Shown here piece by piece: positions 33,354 to 41,454 of a stretch of 64,000 bases of DNA. A model generated the notes under the pieces. That model saw only the letters and a program-made list of their open reading frames with translations. It did no database searches and was not told where the DNA came from. The DNA lies in the NCBI GenBank assembly GCA_963801475.1, contig CAWDEX010000001.1, forward strand, positions 1,116,001 through 1,180,000, given 5' to 3'. The stretch's first letter is position 1; each line of letters begins with the position of its first letter. The translations under genes were made by a program, and so were the position numbers. The DNA comes from DAOMFB01 sp963801475. Its GTDB lineage: Bacteria; Acidobacteriota; Thermoanaerobaculia; UBA5066.

Positions 33354-34234
33354 CGACGGAGGCCTGGCTCCGCCTGCTCGCTGCCGGAGCCGCCGTCCTC
33401 GTCGGACGCGCGGGAAGCCGGGGGGCCCTCGCCTCCGCGGGTCTCCTGGCCGGCTACGCCGCCTTCGGGTGGGGCCCCTCGGCCACCTCCGGCCCGGCGG
33501 GCGCTGCTCTCGCGGTGGCGGCCCTCGGGGCCCTCGGCCTCGTCGCGCTCGTTCCGCGATGCCTTCCGATCACGGACGACGGGGTGCTGGCGGCGGCGCT
33601 GTTCGGGCTCCCGGCCGCGGCCATGGCGGCGGTGGCGACGCGCGGAAACGGGCCGGCCGTGTCCGCGGCGGCGGGCGCCGTCGTCCTCGGGGCGTGCTCC
33701 CTCCTGTCGGCCGGGACGGTCCATGCCGCGGCCGATTCGGGAGGGCGCCGCATCGCCTTTCTGATCGGGGCGGTCGCCGTGGCCGCGGGCTTCGCGGCGG
33801 CGGCGACGGCTCTTGCCGCGCCGACACCCGGACGGACGGCGCCCGGCCTCCTCGCGGCCGGGCTCGTCGTCTCGTTGCTGGCCTGGATTCCGGCCGTTCT
33901 CGTGGAGCGCCATCGCGTCCGGCGCGAGCTGGAGGAGGAGGTCCGGATCGGCCTTCTCCCCGCCGAGGACGCCGCCGCCCTCGAGCTGCCGTGGCGGCGC
34001 TGGTCCGAGAAGCGGTTCGGCCGGCCGGACGAACGTCGCGAGTACGTGAGAAGCGCGCTCCTTCTCGCCGTGGCCCGGGAGCAGCAGCGCCGCCGTTCGG
34101 GCGAGGCGGAGAGGCTCCGGCAGCTGGAGATCCTCACGTTTCGCACCCGCCTGCGGCGGACGCTCGAAGCGCGGGCCGCGCGCCACCGGACGGCCGACCC
34201 GGACGACGTGCCCGAGGCGTCCGCCGGAGGCTGA
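33350..34234 (+). CDS. Integral membrane protein of unknown function
   Basis: 294 residues. The first ~180 residues hold about six Ala/Gly/Leu-rich membrane helices. The rest is a charged cytoplasmic helical tail with RRELEEEVRIGLLPAEDA and many Arg/Glu residues. It is likely an inner membrane protein with a coiled-coil tail. No named family is recognised. GTG 33350 overlaps the ribF stop, so it is probably co-translated with ribF. Confidence 0.65.
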   Translation: MTTEAWLRLLAAGAAVLVGRAGSRGALASAGLLAGYAAFGWGPSATSGPAGAALAVAALGALGLVALVPRCLPITDDGVLAAALFGLPAAAMAAVATRGNGPAVSAAAGAVVLGACSLLSAGTVHAAADSGGRRIAFLIGAVAVAAGFAAAATALAAPTPGRTAPGLLAAGLVVSLLAWIPAVLVERHRVRRELEEEVRIGLLPAEDAAALELPWRRWSEKRFGRPDERREYVRSALLLAVAREQQRRRSGEAERLRQLEILTFRTRLRRTLEARAARHRTADPDDVPEASAGG

Positions 34235-34250
34235 CCGGCGCCCGCTCCGT

Positions 34251-35606
34251 TCAGCGCCGCGGTCCGTCGGCGTCCCAGAGGGTGACCTCGCCGAACGCCT
34301 CGAGGACCGGCCGGAGCCTCTCCGCGTCGCCCACGGCCGCGAGGACGCCGACCGACGGGTCGAAGAAGTCGCGAGCCGCGTCCCGTGCGTCGTCCCTCGT
34401 GACGGCGGCGAGGCGCTCGCGCCACGTCGCGAACTCGTCGTCGGGAAGACCGTTGAGGAGGCGGGACACCTCGTCCTGCACGATGGCGCCCGGCGTCTCG
34501 CGCGCGAGGACGAAGCTGCCCGACAGGTAGCGCTGGGAGCGCCGGTGCTCCTCGGGCGTCGGCCCGGTCGCCGCGAACCCGCGGACGAGATCGAGAAGCC
34601 CCGCGAGGGCCTCCCGGGTCACCTCGGTCCGGCAGTCGATCGAAGCCCCGAAGTGTCCGGCCCGGACTCGCGGTGAAAGGGACGAGTAGGCGCCGTAGGT
34701 CAGCCCGCGCTCCTCGCGGAGAACGTGGAAGAGACGGGACGACGCGCCGCCCCCGAGCGACTGGTTCGCCGCGAGGGCGGCGAGGTAGCGCGCGTGGGCC
34801 CGCGGGATGGCGGGACGGGCGAAGAGGAGATTCGTCTGGACCGATCCGGTCCGGTGGACGAGGTGGACCCTGAAGCCCCGGATGTCGGGCGCGTCGGGGA
34901 CGGCGGGCGGCGGCGGCGTGGCCGGAACCGGCAGGCGGCCGAAGGCGCTTTCGGCCGCCCGGAGGAGCCGGTCGGCATCGAGCGAGCCGGAGACGAGCAG
35001 GGTGGCCCGGCCGAGCGAGAGTCGCTCCGCCGCGAAGCGGGCGGCGTCGTCCCGGCTCGAGGCGCCCAGTCCCCGTTCGGTCGGCGTCAGGCGTCCGTAC
35101 GGGTGGCCCGGGTAGAGGCGGTCGAGGAGCCGCTCGCGTGCGAGGAAGTCCGGCTCGGAGCGCTGCTCGGTGAGCAGGTCGATCAGCCGCCGGCGGCTCT
35201 TCTCGAACTCGTCCTCGGGAAACGTCGATTCCGTCAGGACTTCGGCGAGAAGGCCGAGCCCCGCGTCGAGGTCGCTCTCGAGGACGAAGAGACGCGCCAC
35301 GGACGAGTCGCTTCCGGAGGAGACCTCGAGGACCGCGGCGAGGTCGTCGATCGCCGTGGCCAGCTGTCGGGCATTTCTCCTCCGCGTCCCGCCGAGAAAG
35401 GATTCCGCCGTCAGCTCCGCCAGCCCTTCGCGGCCCGGAGGATCGGAGGCGCTCCCGGCGCCCGGGAAGACGACCGAGACGGCGACGGTCGGCCGCTTAC
35501 CCCAGCGTGCGGCGCGGGCGGTCAGACCCGAACCGAACCGCGCGGTCACGAACGGGGGCGGAGCGAAGGGGCGCGGCGGCCCGGGGGGCGGCGGCGCCTT
35601 CGTCAC
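34251..35606 (-). CDS. M16 (insulinase) family protein, non-catalytic subunit type
   Basis: 451 residues with the M16 fold: VSVVFPGAGSASDPPGREGLAELTAESFLGGT at the position of the active-site helix, then EERGLTYGAYSSLSP in the C-terminal half. The zinc motif HxxEH is absent (the region reads GLAELTAES), so it should be the binding subunit of a heterodimeric peptidase. GTG 35606 overlaps the stop of the catalytic partner, implying coupled, equimolar synthesis, as in other bacterial M16 pairs. Confidence 0.88.
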   Translation of the reverse strand: MTKAPPPPGPPRPFAPPPFVTARFGSGLTARAARWGKRPTVAVSVVFPGAGSASDPPGREGLAELTAESFLGGTRRRNARQLATAIDDLAAVLEVSSGSDSSVARLFVLESDLDAGLGLLAEVLTESTFPEDEFEKSRRRLIDLLTEQRSEPDFLARERLLDRLYPGHPYGRLTPTERGLGASSRDDAARFAAERLSLGRATLLVSGSLDADRLLRAAESAFGRLPVPATPPPPAVPDAPDIRGFRVHLVHRTGSVQTNLLFARPAIPRAHARYLAALAANQSLGGGASSRLFHVLREERGLTYGAYSSLSPRVRAGHFGASIDCRTEVTREALAGLLDLVRGFAATGPTPEEHRRSQRYLSGSFVLARETPGAIVQDEVSRLLNGLPDDEFATWRERLAAVTRDDARDAARDFFDPSVGVLAAVGDAERLRPVLEAFGEVTLWDADGPRR

Positions 35607-36871
35607 GGCGCCTCGCCGGGATGGACCTCGACGACCGAGGTCCGGTCGGGCGTGAAGAGGCGCCGGGCGGCCTCGCGGACCGCGGCGGCATCCATCGAGA
35701 GAATCCGCTCGAAGTCCTCCCGCCAGAGGCCGGGGTCCGCGTCGTAGAGCCCGTACTCCGACAGGAGGAACGCCACGGCCTGCGTCGTCTGCGTGGAGCG
35801 GACCATGTCCGCCGCGAGCTGCCGGCGGGCCCGTTCCATCTCCTCGGGTGACGGCCCGGCCTCGGCGAGGCCCGAGAGCCCCTCCCGGATCCCGGCCTCG
35901 AGCACGGCGTGGGGGACGCCGGGACGGGCGACGCCGAAGACCCGGAAGAGCGACGGACCGCGCCGCTCGTCGAAGTGGATCGAGAGCGACAGCGCTTTCT
36001 CCTCGTCCTTCACGAGACGCCGCCACAGCGTTCCGCTTTCGCCGCCGCCGAGGATCTTCTCGGCGTAGAGCAGGGCGAGGGCGTCGATCTCCCGCCGGCC
36101 GGGGCCCTTCACGTTGACGTGGAGGGCGGGAAGGGCGGCATGGAGGTCGCGGAGGCTCGCCCGCCGTTCGCCGCGAGGCGCCGGCTCGTCGACCCGGAAC
36201 GGCGGCGGCGTCCCGCGGGGCGGCACCGCGCCGAAAGCGCCGAGGGCGCGGGCGAAGGCGTCCTCCGGGTCGAGGTCCCCGACGATGCAGAGGAGGGCGT
36301 TCCCGGGCGCGTAGTACCGGCCGTAGAAGTCGCGAGCGTCGTCCAGCGTGGCCCGGTCCAGGTCGTCCATGGAGCCGATCACGGGGTGCCGGTAGGCGAA
36401 CGCGTCGTAGGCGAGGGCGTCCGCGGTCTCGAAGGAGGAGGCGTAGGGCTGATTGTCGACCCGGAGCCGCTTCTCCTCCTTCACCGCTTCCCGCTGGTTA
36501 CGGAGTTTCTCCTCCGTGAGGTCGAGAGCCCGCATCCGGTCGGCCTCGAGGAAGAGCGCGAGGTCGAGGCACTCGGCGGGAAGGGTCTCGTAGTAGTTCG
36601 TCCGGTCCTCCGAGGTCGTGCCGTTCATCGTCCCGCCCGCTTCGGCCACGAGCCGGAAGTGCTCGCCCTTCGGGACGTTCTCGGACCCTTCGAACATCAG
36701 GTGCTCGAAGAGGTGCGCGAAACCGGTCTTTCCCTCGGGCTCCACGCGGCTCCCCACGTCGTAGGTCACGTCCACGGTGACGACGGGGAGGCCCGGCTGG
36801 GGCGCGACGACGACTGAGAGGCCGTTCGGAAGCGTGCGGGACTCGCACGGGATGTCGAAGGCGAGCTTCAT
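35603..36871 (-). CDS. M16 zinc metallopeptidase, catalytic subunit
   Basis: 422 residues. The inverted zinc motif HLFEH sits at about residues 53-57 in GKTGFAHLFEHLMFEGSENV, and the downstream ligand Glu is in the NYYETLPAECLDLALFLEADRM region. No signal peptide is seen from ATG 36871, so it is probably cytoplasmic, or exported by another route. It pairs with the inactive homologue downstream. The frame extends upstream to 37093, but that region belongs to the divergent gene. Confidence 0.92.
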   Translation of the reverse strand: MKLAFDIPCESRTLPNGLSVVVAPQPGLPVVTVDVTYDVGSRVEPEGKTGFAHLFEHLMFEGSENVPKGEHFRLVAEAGGTMNGTTSEDRTNYYETLPAECLDLALFLEADRMRALDLTEEKLRNQREAVKEEKRLRVDNQPYASSFETADALAYDAFAYRHPVIGSMDDLDRATLDDARDFYGRYYAPGNALLCIVGDLDPEDAFARALGAFGAVPPRGTPPPFRVDEPAPRGERRASLRDLHAALPALHVNVKGPGRREIDALALLYAEKILGGGESGTLWRRLVKDEEKALSLSIHFDERRGPSLFRVFGVARPGVPHAVLEAGIREGLSGLAEAGPSPEEMERARRQLAADMVRSTQTTQAVAFLLSEYGLYDADPGLWREDFERILSMDAAAVREAARRLFTPDRTSVVEVHPGEAP

Positions 36872-36913
36872 GGTGGCGGGCGTCCCGGAGGCAACCTTAT
36901 TCCGGGCGATCCG

Positions 36914-36919
36914 TATCAT
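36914..36919 (+). promoter_or_regulatory. -10 box TATCAT before the barrel-protein gene
   Basis: TATCAT ends ten bases before TTG 36930 and 25 before GTG 36945. The short distance favours the TTG start. Confidence 0.35.
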
Positions 36920-36929
36920 ACGGGCCGCC

Positions 36930-37973
36930 TTGAGGCCCTCGCCTGTGCGCCGTCTGGCGCTCGTGATTCTCGCCGCACTCCCGGCTGCCGCCCTTCCCGA
37001 AGGCGAGGCGCCGCCGTCCCCGGCGGCGGTGCCAAAGGTCGAGTTCGCCGCGATCGCCTCGGGCTTCATTCCGCTCTCCGAGGGGGAGTCCAAGGCCAGC
37101 CTCTGGTATGCGGCGATTTCGGGCTCGTGGACCCCCGCCGGGTTCGGGGCGCGCGCCGACGTTCGGGGGACGCCCGGCGGCTTCCGGCCTTACTACGACA
37201 CCGACGTCTGGCTGCAGGAGGGATACGCCTGGGCCGGGACGCCGGCCGGCGACGTCCGGGCCGGGAAGAGCGAGCGCGCCTTCGGCCTCCCGGACGACAC
37301 GTTCTCGGGAACGCTCTTTTCAGCCAACGGCGTCACCCGAAACCCCTTCTGGGGTGCCGGCGTCACCGGCGAAGCACGGATCGGCGTCGACAGCCTGACG
37401 TGGGCGGTCTTCTGGGAAGGCCTCGGGGAGAAGGCCGGCTCCTGGGAGGAGACCGGGCGGGGCGCCTCGTCGGATCCCGGCACGAAGGCCGGCGAGGGGG
37501 CCTCGGCCCGGGTCACCTACCTCGTCTACAAGGGGCTCCTCACGTTCCGGGCGGGCCTCTCCGGCTCGACGGTGCGAGTCTGGCACGACGACGGGCGCCC
37601 TTCGTTCCGGATGAACGACGCCGCGCTCGACCTGACCTTCACGGCCGGGCCGCTGGCGCTCACGGGGCAGTTCTTCGTCCGCGAGGGAGAGCGTCGGCCG
37701 CCGGGCGACCACGTCTTTCTCGCTTATGATGACGGGCGCGCGGGGCTCGTCGAGTTCCGCGCCGAATTCCCGACCGTCACCTACCGGATTGTCTGGTCCC
37801 AGTGGTCCTATCTCGGGGCGGAAGCGAGCGAGTGGCTCCTTCAGCCGGCGGTCGTCTGGACCCCCCGCAAGGGGATCGAGGCGACGATCGAGTTTCTTGC
37901 CCGCCGCCTCACGGAGTCGGGGCGGAGGGTCTCCGGAGACGCCTTCCGTCTCGGCCTCGGGCTCCGCTTCTGA
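36930..37973 (+). CDS. Putative outer-membrane beta-barrel protein
   Basis: About 347 residues. Signal peptide VRRLALVILAALPAAALPEG; the mature part alternates polar and hydrophobic residues in repeated strands (WYAAISGSWTPAG, LTFRAGLSGSTVRVWH, TYRIVWSQWSYLG), with a final strand ending LGLGLRF, a C-terminal aromatic typical of Bam substrates. It resembles porin-like or phosphate-selective-porin-like proteins, but I cannot name a family. TTG 36930 is preferred because of the TATCAT box; GTG 36945 also keeps the signal peptide. It precedes a MacA-type adaptor by 62 bases and could be its outer-membrane neighbour (inference). Confidence 0.7.
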   Translation: MRPSPVRRLALVILAALPAAALPEGEAPPSPAAVPKVEFAAIASGFIPLSEGESKASLWYAAISGSWTPAGFGARADVRGTPGGFRPYYDTDVWLQEGYAWAGTPAGDVRAGKSERAFGLPDDTFSGTLFSANGVTRNPFWGAGVTGEARIGVDSLTWAVFWEGLGEKAGSWEETGRGASSDPGTKAGEGASARVTYLVYKGLLTFRAGLSGSTVRVWHDDGRPSFRMNDAALDLTFTAGPLALTGQFFVREGERRPPGDHVFLAYDDGRAGLVEFRAEFPTVTYRIVWSQWSYLGAEASEWLLQPAVVWTPRKGIEATIEFLARRLTESGRRVSGDAFRLGLGLRF

Positions 37974-38035
37974 AAGTCGAATCACGGCATGTCAACCGGA
38001 TCTCCTCGCGAACGTCCAAGCAATGTGGTGTGTTC

Positions 38036-39451
38036 ATGAAGAAAGCCGTCATCAGCATCGGGGCCCTCGTTCTCATCGCCGCCCTCGGAGCGTTCTTCTT
38101 CCTCAAGAAGGGCAGCAACGGCGAGGCGAAGTTCCGGTGGACGAAGATCGACCGCGGTGACGTCACGGCGAACGTGACCGCCACCGGGACGCTCTCCGCC
38201 GTCACGACCGTCAACGTCGGGAGTCAGGTGTCGGGGATCATCTCGAAGCTCTTCGTCGACTTCAATTCCGTGGTGAAGAAGGGGCAGGTCCTGGCCGAGC
38301 TCGACCCGACGCCGTTCCAGCAGACGGTGGACCAGCGCCGGGCGGACCTCGAGAAGGCGAAGGTCGAGCTTCGGAACGCGGAGGTCTCCCTCACCCGCTC
38401 GAAGAACCTGTTCAAGCAGCAGCTTCTCGCGCAGTCGGACCTCGACGCGGCGCAGACGAACCGCGATGCGGCCGCCGCGTCGGTGGCACAGTCGCAGGCG
38501 TCCCTGAAGCAGTCCGAGACGAACCTGTCGTACACGAAGATCACGTCGCCCATCGACGGCGTCGTCGTGACGCGCGCCTACGATCTCGGCCAGACCGTTG
38601 CGGCCTCCTTCCAGGCGCCCACGCTCTTCACGATCGCGCAGGACCTGACGAAGATGCAGGTGCTCACGAACATCGACGAGTCGGACGTCGGACGGATCCG
38701 CGTCGGACAGGTCGCGAGCTTCACCGTCGACGCCTTCCCGGACGCGACCTTCAGGGCCAGCGTGTCCCAGGTGCGCCTCTCGCCGCAGACGGTCCAGAAC
38801 GTGGTCACGTACCCGGTCATGCTCGACGTGCCGAACCCGGAGCTGAAGCTCCGGCCCGGCATGACCGCGAACGTCCTGATTCCGGTGGAGACGAGGACGT
38901 CGGTGCTCCGCGTCCCGAATGCGGCCCTCCGCTTCAAGGCCGACACGGCCGACCTCTGGGTCGACCCGGCGAAGAAGTCTGCCCGGGCGGGCGCGGCGCC
39001 CGAGAAGGGGATCGAGTCCCGGGCCGACGCAAGGGCCGCCGGAGGGGACACGAAGCCGGCGGGCGCCGCGCCCGGCACGGAATCGAAGCCTCCGGGCGCT
39101 CCCGAGACGGGCGGCGAGCGAATGGCGGGCCGGGGCGGTGCGGCGGGCGGAGGCCGGCCCGGCAACGCCGGAGGAGGGAGCGGGCGGCCCGGAGGCGCGG
39201 TCGGAGCCGGCGCGGCGGGGGCGCCGCCTTCCCGCTCCGGCGGGGCACGGAGCGGAACCGTCTATGTCGAGGTTCCCGGGCCGAAGGTGAAGCTGAAGGC
39301 CGTGCAGGTCAGGACGCTCCTCACGGACGGGAACGTCACGGCGATCGAGTCCGCCGACCTCAAGGAAGGGGACGAGGTCGTCGTCGGCCTCGCCACGGCC
39401 CGCGCCGGCGGCAGCCCGGGCGGCCCGGGCGGCGGGCGTCGGCCCTTCTGA
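38036..39451 (+). CDS. Periplasmic adaptor (membrane fusion) protein, MacA/HlyD type
   Basis: 471 residues. One N-terminal membrane anchor (about 3-22), then barrel-sandwich (VTATGTLSAVTTVNVGSQVSG), a helical hairpin (about 95-165) and a beta-barrel (ITSPIDGVVVTRAYDLGQTV). A Gly/Pro/Arg-rich stretch of about 95 residues (about 312-405) interrupts the membrane-proximal part before GTVYVEVPGPKVKLKAV. It would link an ABC permease to an outer-membrane channel. ATG 38036 is chosen from the anchor; the frame is open upstream without homology. It precedes the ATPase and permease genes of the same exporter. Confidence 0.9.
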   Translation: MKKAVISIGALVLIAALGAFFFLKKGSNGEAKFRWTKIDRGDVTANVTATGTLSAVTTVNVGSQVSGIISKLFVDFNSVVKKGQVLAELDPTPFQQTVDQRRADLEKAKVELRNAEVSLTRSKNLFKQQLLAQSDLDAAQTNRDAAAASVAQSQASLKQSETNLSYTKITSPIDGVVVTRAYDLGQTVAASFQAPTLFTIAQDLTKMQVLTNIDESDVGRIRVGQVASFTVDAFPDATFRASVSQVRLSPQTVQNVVTYPVMLDVPNPELKLRPGMTANVLIPVETRTSVLRVPNAALRFKADTADLWVDPAKKSARAGAAPEKGIESRADARAAGGDTKPAGAAPGTESKPPGAPETGGERMAGRGGAAGGGRPGNAGGGSGRPGGAVGAGAAGAPPSRSGGARSGTVYVEVPGPKVKLKAVQVRTLLTDGNVTAIESADLKEGDEVVVGLATARAGGSPGGPGGGRRPF

Positions 39452-39464
39452 CGGAGCGCTGCCG

Positions 39465-40204
39465 ATGAGCCATCCCGTGATCCGGATCGAGGACCTGACG
39501 CGTATCTACGCGATGGGCGAGTCCGAGGTGCGCGCTCTCGACGGTGTCTCGATCGACGTCGAGCCGGGCGAGTTCGTGGCCATCATGGGGCCGTCCGGCT
39601 CGGGGAAGTCGACCTTCATGAACATCGTCGGCTGCCTCGACCGCCCGACGGCCGGCCGGTACTCCCTCGACGGGGTGGACATCTCGGGGCTCGATCGCGA
39701 CGCACGCGCCGAGATCCGGAACGACAAGATCGGGTTCGTCTTCCAGAACTTCAACCTCCTGTCGCGGACGAACGCCCTCGAAAACGTCGAGCTCCCGCTC
39801 CTCTACTCGAAGAAGTCGAAGATGACGGACGCCGACGCCCGGGCGCGCGCTCTCGGGTGCCTGAAGCGCGTCGGCCTCGAGGACCGCTGGGACCACACCT
39901 CCGCTCAGCTCTCGGGGGACAGCAGCAGCGTGTCGCCATCGCCCGGAGCCTCGTCAACGACCCGTCCATCCTTCTCGCCGACGAGCCGACCGGCAACCTG
40001 GACTCCCGGACGTCGGTCGAGGTCATGGCGATCTTCCAGGAGCTCAACGAGGAGGGGAAGACGATCGTCCTCATCACGCACGAGCAGGACATCTCGGAGC
40101 ACGCCAAGCGGGTCGTGACGTTCCGCGACGGGAAGATCCTGAGCGACGTTCCGGTCGAGCGGCGGCGCCGGGCCGGGCGGCCGGCCGGGGGGAAGGCCTC
40201 ATGA
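39465..40204 (+). CDS. MacB-type ABC transporter ATP-binding protein, frameshifted at LSGG
   Basis: Read straight from ATG 39465 the frame ends at 40118 after 217 residues. Walker A (GPSGSGKST) and the Q-loop (FVFQNFNLL) are normal, but after QLSG the reading becomes DSSSVSPSPG. In the -1 frame the sequence continues as GGQQQRVAIARSL, ADEPTGNLDS and ITHEQD up to 40204. The break is in the five-G run 39914-39918: one G more, or a -1 ribosomal slip on GGG, restores LSGGQQQRV exactly. Domains on both sides are undamaged, so this is not an old pseudogene. The intact product would energise the MacB-type permease, whose ATG overlaps the final stop. Confidence 0.85.
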
Positions 40205-41427
40205 CCAAGACGACGAACATCCTCAAGGTGGCTTTCCGGGCGCTGGGCCGCAACAAGCTCCGCTCCCTCCTGACCGCGCTCGGGATCATCATCGGCGTCG
40301 CCTGCGTCGTCGCGACCATCGGGATCGGCGAGGGGGCGCGCCTTCAGGCCGAGAACAACCTCCGCTCCCTCGGGACGAACTTCCTGATGATCTTCCCGGG
40401 CACCATGACCTCCGGCGGAGCCCGGATGGGCTGGGGCTCGAACTCGAAGCTCTCCGAGGACGACGTCGACGCGATCCGGCGGGAGGTCGGCTCCGTGGCC
40501 TACGTCTCCGCGACGATCCGGACGGTGGCGCAGACCATCTACGGGAACCAGAACTGGTCGACCTCGATCCAGGGGGGCGAGGTCGACTGGCCTCTCATCC
40601 GGTCGTGGAACCTCTCGGCGGGTCAGTTCTTCACCGACGCCGACAACAAGGCGGCCGCGAAGGTCTGCGTCCTCGGCCAAACGGTCGCGACGAACCTCTT
40701 CGGAAGCGAGGATCCGGTCGGGAAGACGATCCGGATCAAGAACATCCCGTTCAAGGTCGTCGGGATCCTCGAGCCCAAGGGGGGCTCGACGATGGGTCAG
40801 GACCAGGACGACCTCATCGTCGCCCCCTACCAGACAGTCCGGAAGAAGATCATGGGGACGACGGCCGTCGGGTCGATCCTCGCGTCGGCCGCGTCGAACG
40901 ACATGGTCCCGCGCGCCCAGGAGGAGATTACGGCCCTCCTGCGGCAGCGCCACAAGATCAACAAGGCGGCGGGCCAGGACGACGACTTCATGATCCGGTC
41001 CCAGACCGAGATGCTCCAGCAGGCCGAGGAGCAGAGCCGGACGATGAGCGCCCTCCTCTGGTCGATCGCGGGGGTCTCGCTCCTCGTCGGCGGGATCGGA
41101 ATCATGAACATCATGCTCGTCTCGGTGACCGAGAGGACCCGCGAGATCGGTGTCCGCATGGCGATCGGGGCGAAGGGGAGCGACATCCGGGCGCAGTTCC
41201 TCGTCGAGGCCGTCGTCCTCGCGATCGCCGGGGGCGTCGTCGGCATCGGGCTCGGCGTCGGGATCCAGAAGACCGTCGCGCGGTTCGCCGGGTGGCCGGT
41301 GGCTGTCGAGCCGAGCGCGATCTGGCTGGCGTTCGTCTTTTCGGCCCTCGTCGGGATCACCTTCGGCTTCTATCCGGCGCTCAAAGCGAGCCGGCTGGAT
41401 CCGATCGAAGCCCTGCGCTACGAGTAG
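40201..41427 (+). CDS. MacB/FtsX-type ABC transporter permease
   Basis: 408 residues. First membrane helix in LRSLLTALGIIIGVACVVA, a large periplasmic domain (about 45-280; MacB_PCD type), then three helices from about 285 (LVGGIGIMNIMLVSVTERTREIGVRMAIGAKG, IAGGVVGIGLGV, FVFSALVGITFGFYPALKASRLDPIEALRYE). The motifs GIMNIM and ALRYE are typical of MacB-family macrolide or lipoprotein exporters. ATG 40201 overlaps the ATPase stop. The adaptor, ATPase and permease form one tripartite exporter; no TolC gene is visible. Confidence 0.93.
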   Translation: MTKTTNILKVAFRALGRNKLRSLLTALGIIIGVACVVATIGIGEGARLQAENNLRSLGTNFLMIFPGTMTSGGARMGWGSNSKLSEDDVDAIRREVGSVAYVSATIRTVAQTIYGNQNWSTSIQGGEVDWPLIRSWNLSAGQFFTDADNKAAAKVCVLGQTVATNLFGSEDPVGKTIRIKNIPFKVVGILEPKGGSTMGQDQDDLIVAPYQTVRKKIMGTTAVGSILASAASNDMVPRAQEEITALLRQRHKINKAAGQDDDFMIRSQTEMLQQAEEQSRTMSALLWSIAGVSLLVGGIGIMNIMLVSVTERTREIGVRMAIGAKGSDIRAQFLVEAVVLAIAGGVVGIGLGVGIQKTVARFAGWPVAVEPSAIWLAFVFSALVGITFGFYPALKASRLDPIEALRYE

Positions 41428-41440
41428 CGGCCCGTCACGC

Positions 41441-41446
41441 TAAGCT
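41441..41446 (+). promoter_or_regulatory. -10 box TAAGCT before the kinase gene
   Basis: TAAGCT ends eight bases before GTG 41455, with no Shine-Dalgarno, indicating separate leaderless-type transcription from the exporter operon. Confidence 0.4.
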
Positions 41447-41454
41447 CGCGGGGC

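Noticed and set aside
39465..40204. Calling the MacB-type ATPase a decayed pseudogene
   Set aside because: Only one base separates it from an intact frame, motifs on both sides are conserved, and its operon partners are intact; recoding or a base-call error is likelier.
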